A stretch of DNA of 5,291 bases, taken from positions 1 through 5,291 of the forward strand of contig JACDGR010000258.1 of assembly GCA_013821525.1 (NCBI GenBank), in the 5' to 3' direction. Of the stretch, positions 4,979-5,291 are shown in pieces. The stretch comes from Actinomycetota bacterium. Lineage in GTDB: Bacteria > Actinomycetota > Thermoleophilia > Gaiellales > Gaiellaceae. The first letter of the stretch is position 1, and each line of letters begins with the position of its first letter. The notes beneath the pieces are model-generated. The model was given only the letters and a program-made list of their open reading frames with translations, ran no database searches and had not been told where the DNA came from. The position numbers and the translations under genes were made by a program.

Positions 4979-5291
4979 CTAGGAGGTTGCGGTCGCGAGG
5001 CGGGGCGTGCAACTCGCGAGGCCGCGCTTCTCGAGGTACTGCTGGTGATAGTCCTCGGCCTCCCAGAACGGCGGCGCATCTTCGATCGTCGTCGCGACCG
5101 GGCGGCCGATCCGCTCGGCGACACGCGCGCGTGATGCCTCGGCGCCAGCGCGCTGATCCTCACCGTCGACGAAGATCACGGTCCTGTACTGCGAGCCCAC
5201 GTCAGGCCCCTGACGGTTGACCTGCGTCGGGTCGTGCTCGGCCCAGAACGTCGCGAGCAGCTGCTCGTAGGGAACCTTTTCGGCGTCGTAG
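4979..5291 (-). CDS. msrA: Peptide methionine sulfoxide reductase MsrA, C-terminal part
   Basis: A cytoplasmic enzyme that reduces methionine-S-sulfoxide in proteins and free methionine, repairing oxidative damage with thioredoxin as usual donor. 104 codons are present, ending at TAG 4981-4979. The sequence reads through EKVPYEQLLATFWAEHDPTQ, then NRQGPDVGSQYRTVIF, FWEAEDYHQQYLEKRG and a tail ASCTPRLATATS. The HDPT/NRQGxDxGxQYR block and the YHQQYLEK motif are hallmarks of MsrA. The N-terminal half with the catalytic GCFW cysteine is outside the window. A Cys ten residues from the end (followed by TPRLATATS) is well placed to be a resolving cysteine. The gene points towards typA, with a strong hairpin behind it. 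Family identity is firm from these motifs; no frameshift is seen. Confidence 0.93.
   Translation of the reverse strand, partial: YDAEKVPYEQLLATFWAEHDPTQVNRQGPDVGSQYRTVIFVDGEDQRAGAEASRARVAERIGRPVATTIEDAPPFWEAEDYHQQYLEKRGLASCTPRLATATS

Overview
The window is GC-rich throughout, with strong G/C preference at third codon positions in the clear genes, and carries typical bacterial housekeeping genes. The RlmN and TypA protein sequences and the apparently leaderless starts (a TANNNT -10 box 6 to 8 bases before the start codon) suggest a high-GC actinobacterium. Thermoleophilia-like (Gaiellales/Solirubrobacterales) is my best guess, from memory of similar proteins rather than from any search.

Layout, left to right. 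(1) Positions 1-715, minus strand: the N-terminal 238 residues of a low-specificity L-threonine aldolase, cut by the window edge. (2) Positions 716-1075: a 360-base divergent intergenic region with promoters at both ends, a 14-base perfect palindrome and a stem-loop, and no convincing gene. (3) Positions 1076-2050, plus: rlmN, the radical-SAM 23S rRNA/tRNA adenine C2-methyltransferase, complete. (4) Positions 2061-2492, minus: a small secreted lipoprotein of unknown family, converging on rlmN with a 10-base gap. (5) Positions 2619-4475, plus: typA/bipA, a ribosome-associated GTPase, complete. (6) Positions 4476-4978: a region without a large gene. It holds four GRTCAA boxes, a 25-codon ORF with a near-perfect Shine-Dalgarno, a perfect 10-bp hairpin, a possible opposing 27-codon Pro/Glu-rich ORF, and a strong hairpin behind the next gene. 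(7) Positions 4979-5291, minus: the C-terminal 104 residues of peptide methionine sulfoxide reductase MsrA, cut by the window edge.

The genes are mostly single units on alternating strands rather than one operon. Two (rlmN, typA) act on the ribosome, one (msrA) repairs oxidised methionine, and one (threonine aldolase) is in glycine/threonine metabolism. I see no mobile element, CRISPR array, rRNA or tRNA. The core genes are ordinary. The parts worth a second look are the small-ORF/hairpin region at 4476-4978 and the structured divergent spacer at 716-1075. I did not find convincing evidence of a new multi-gene system.
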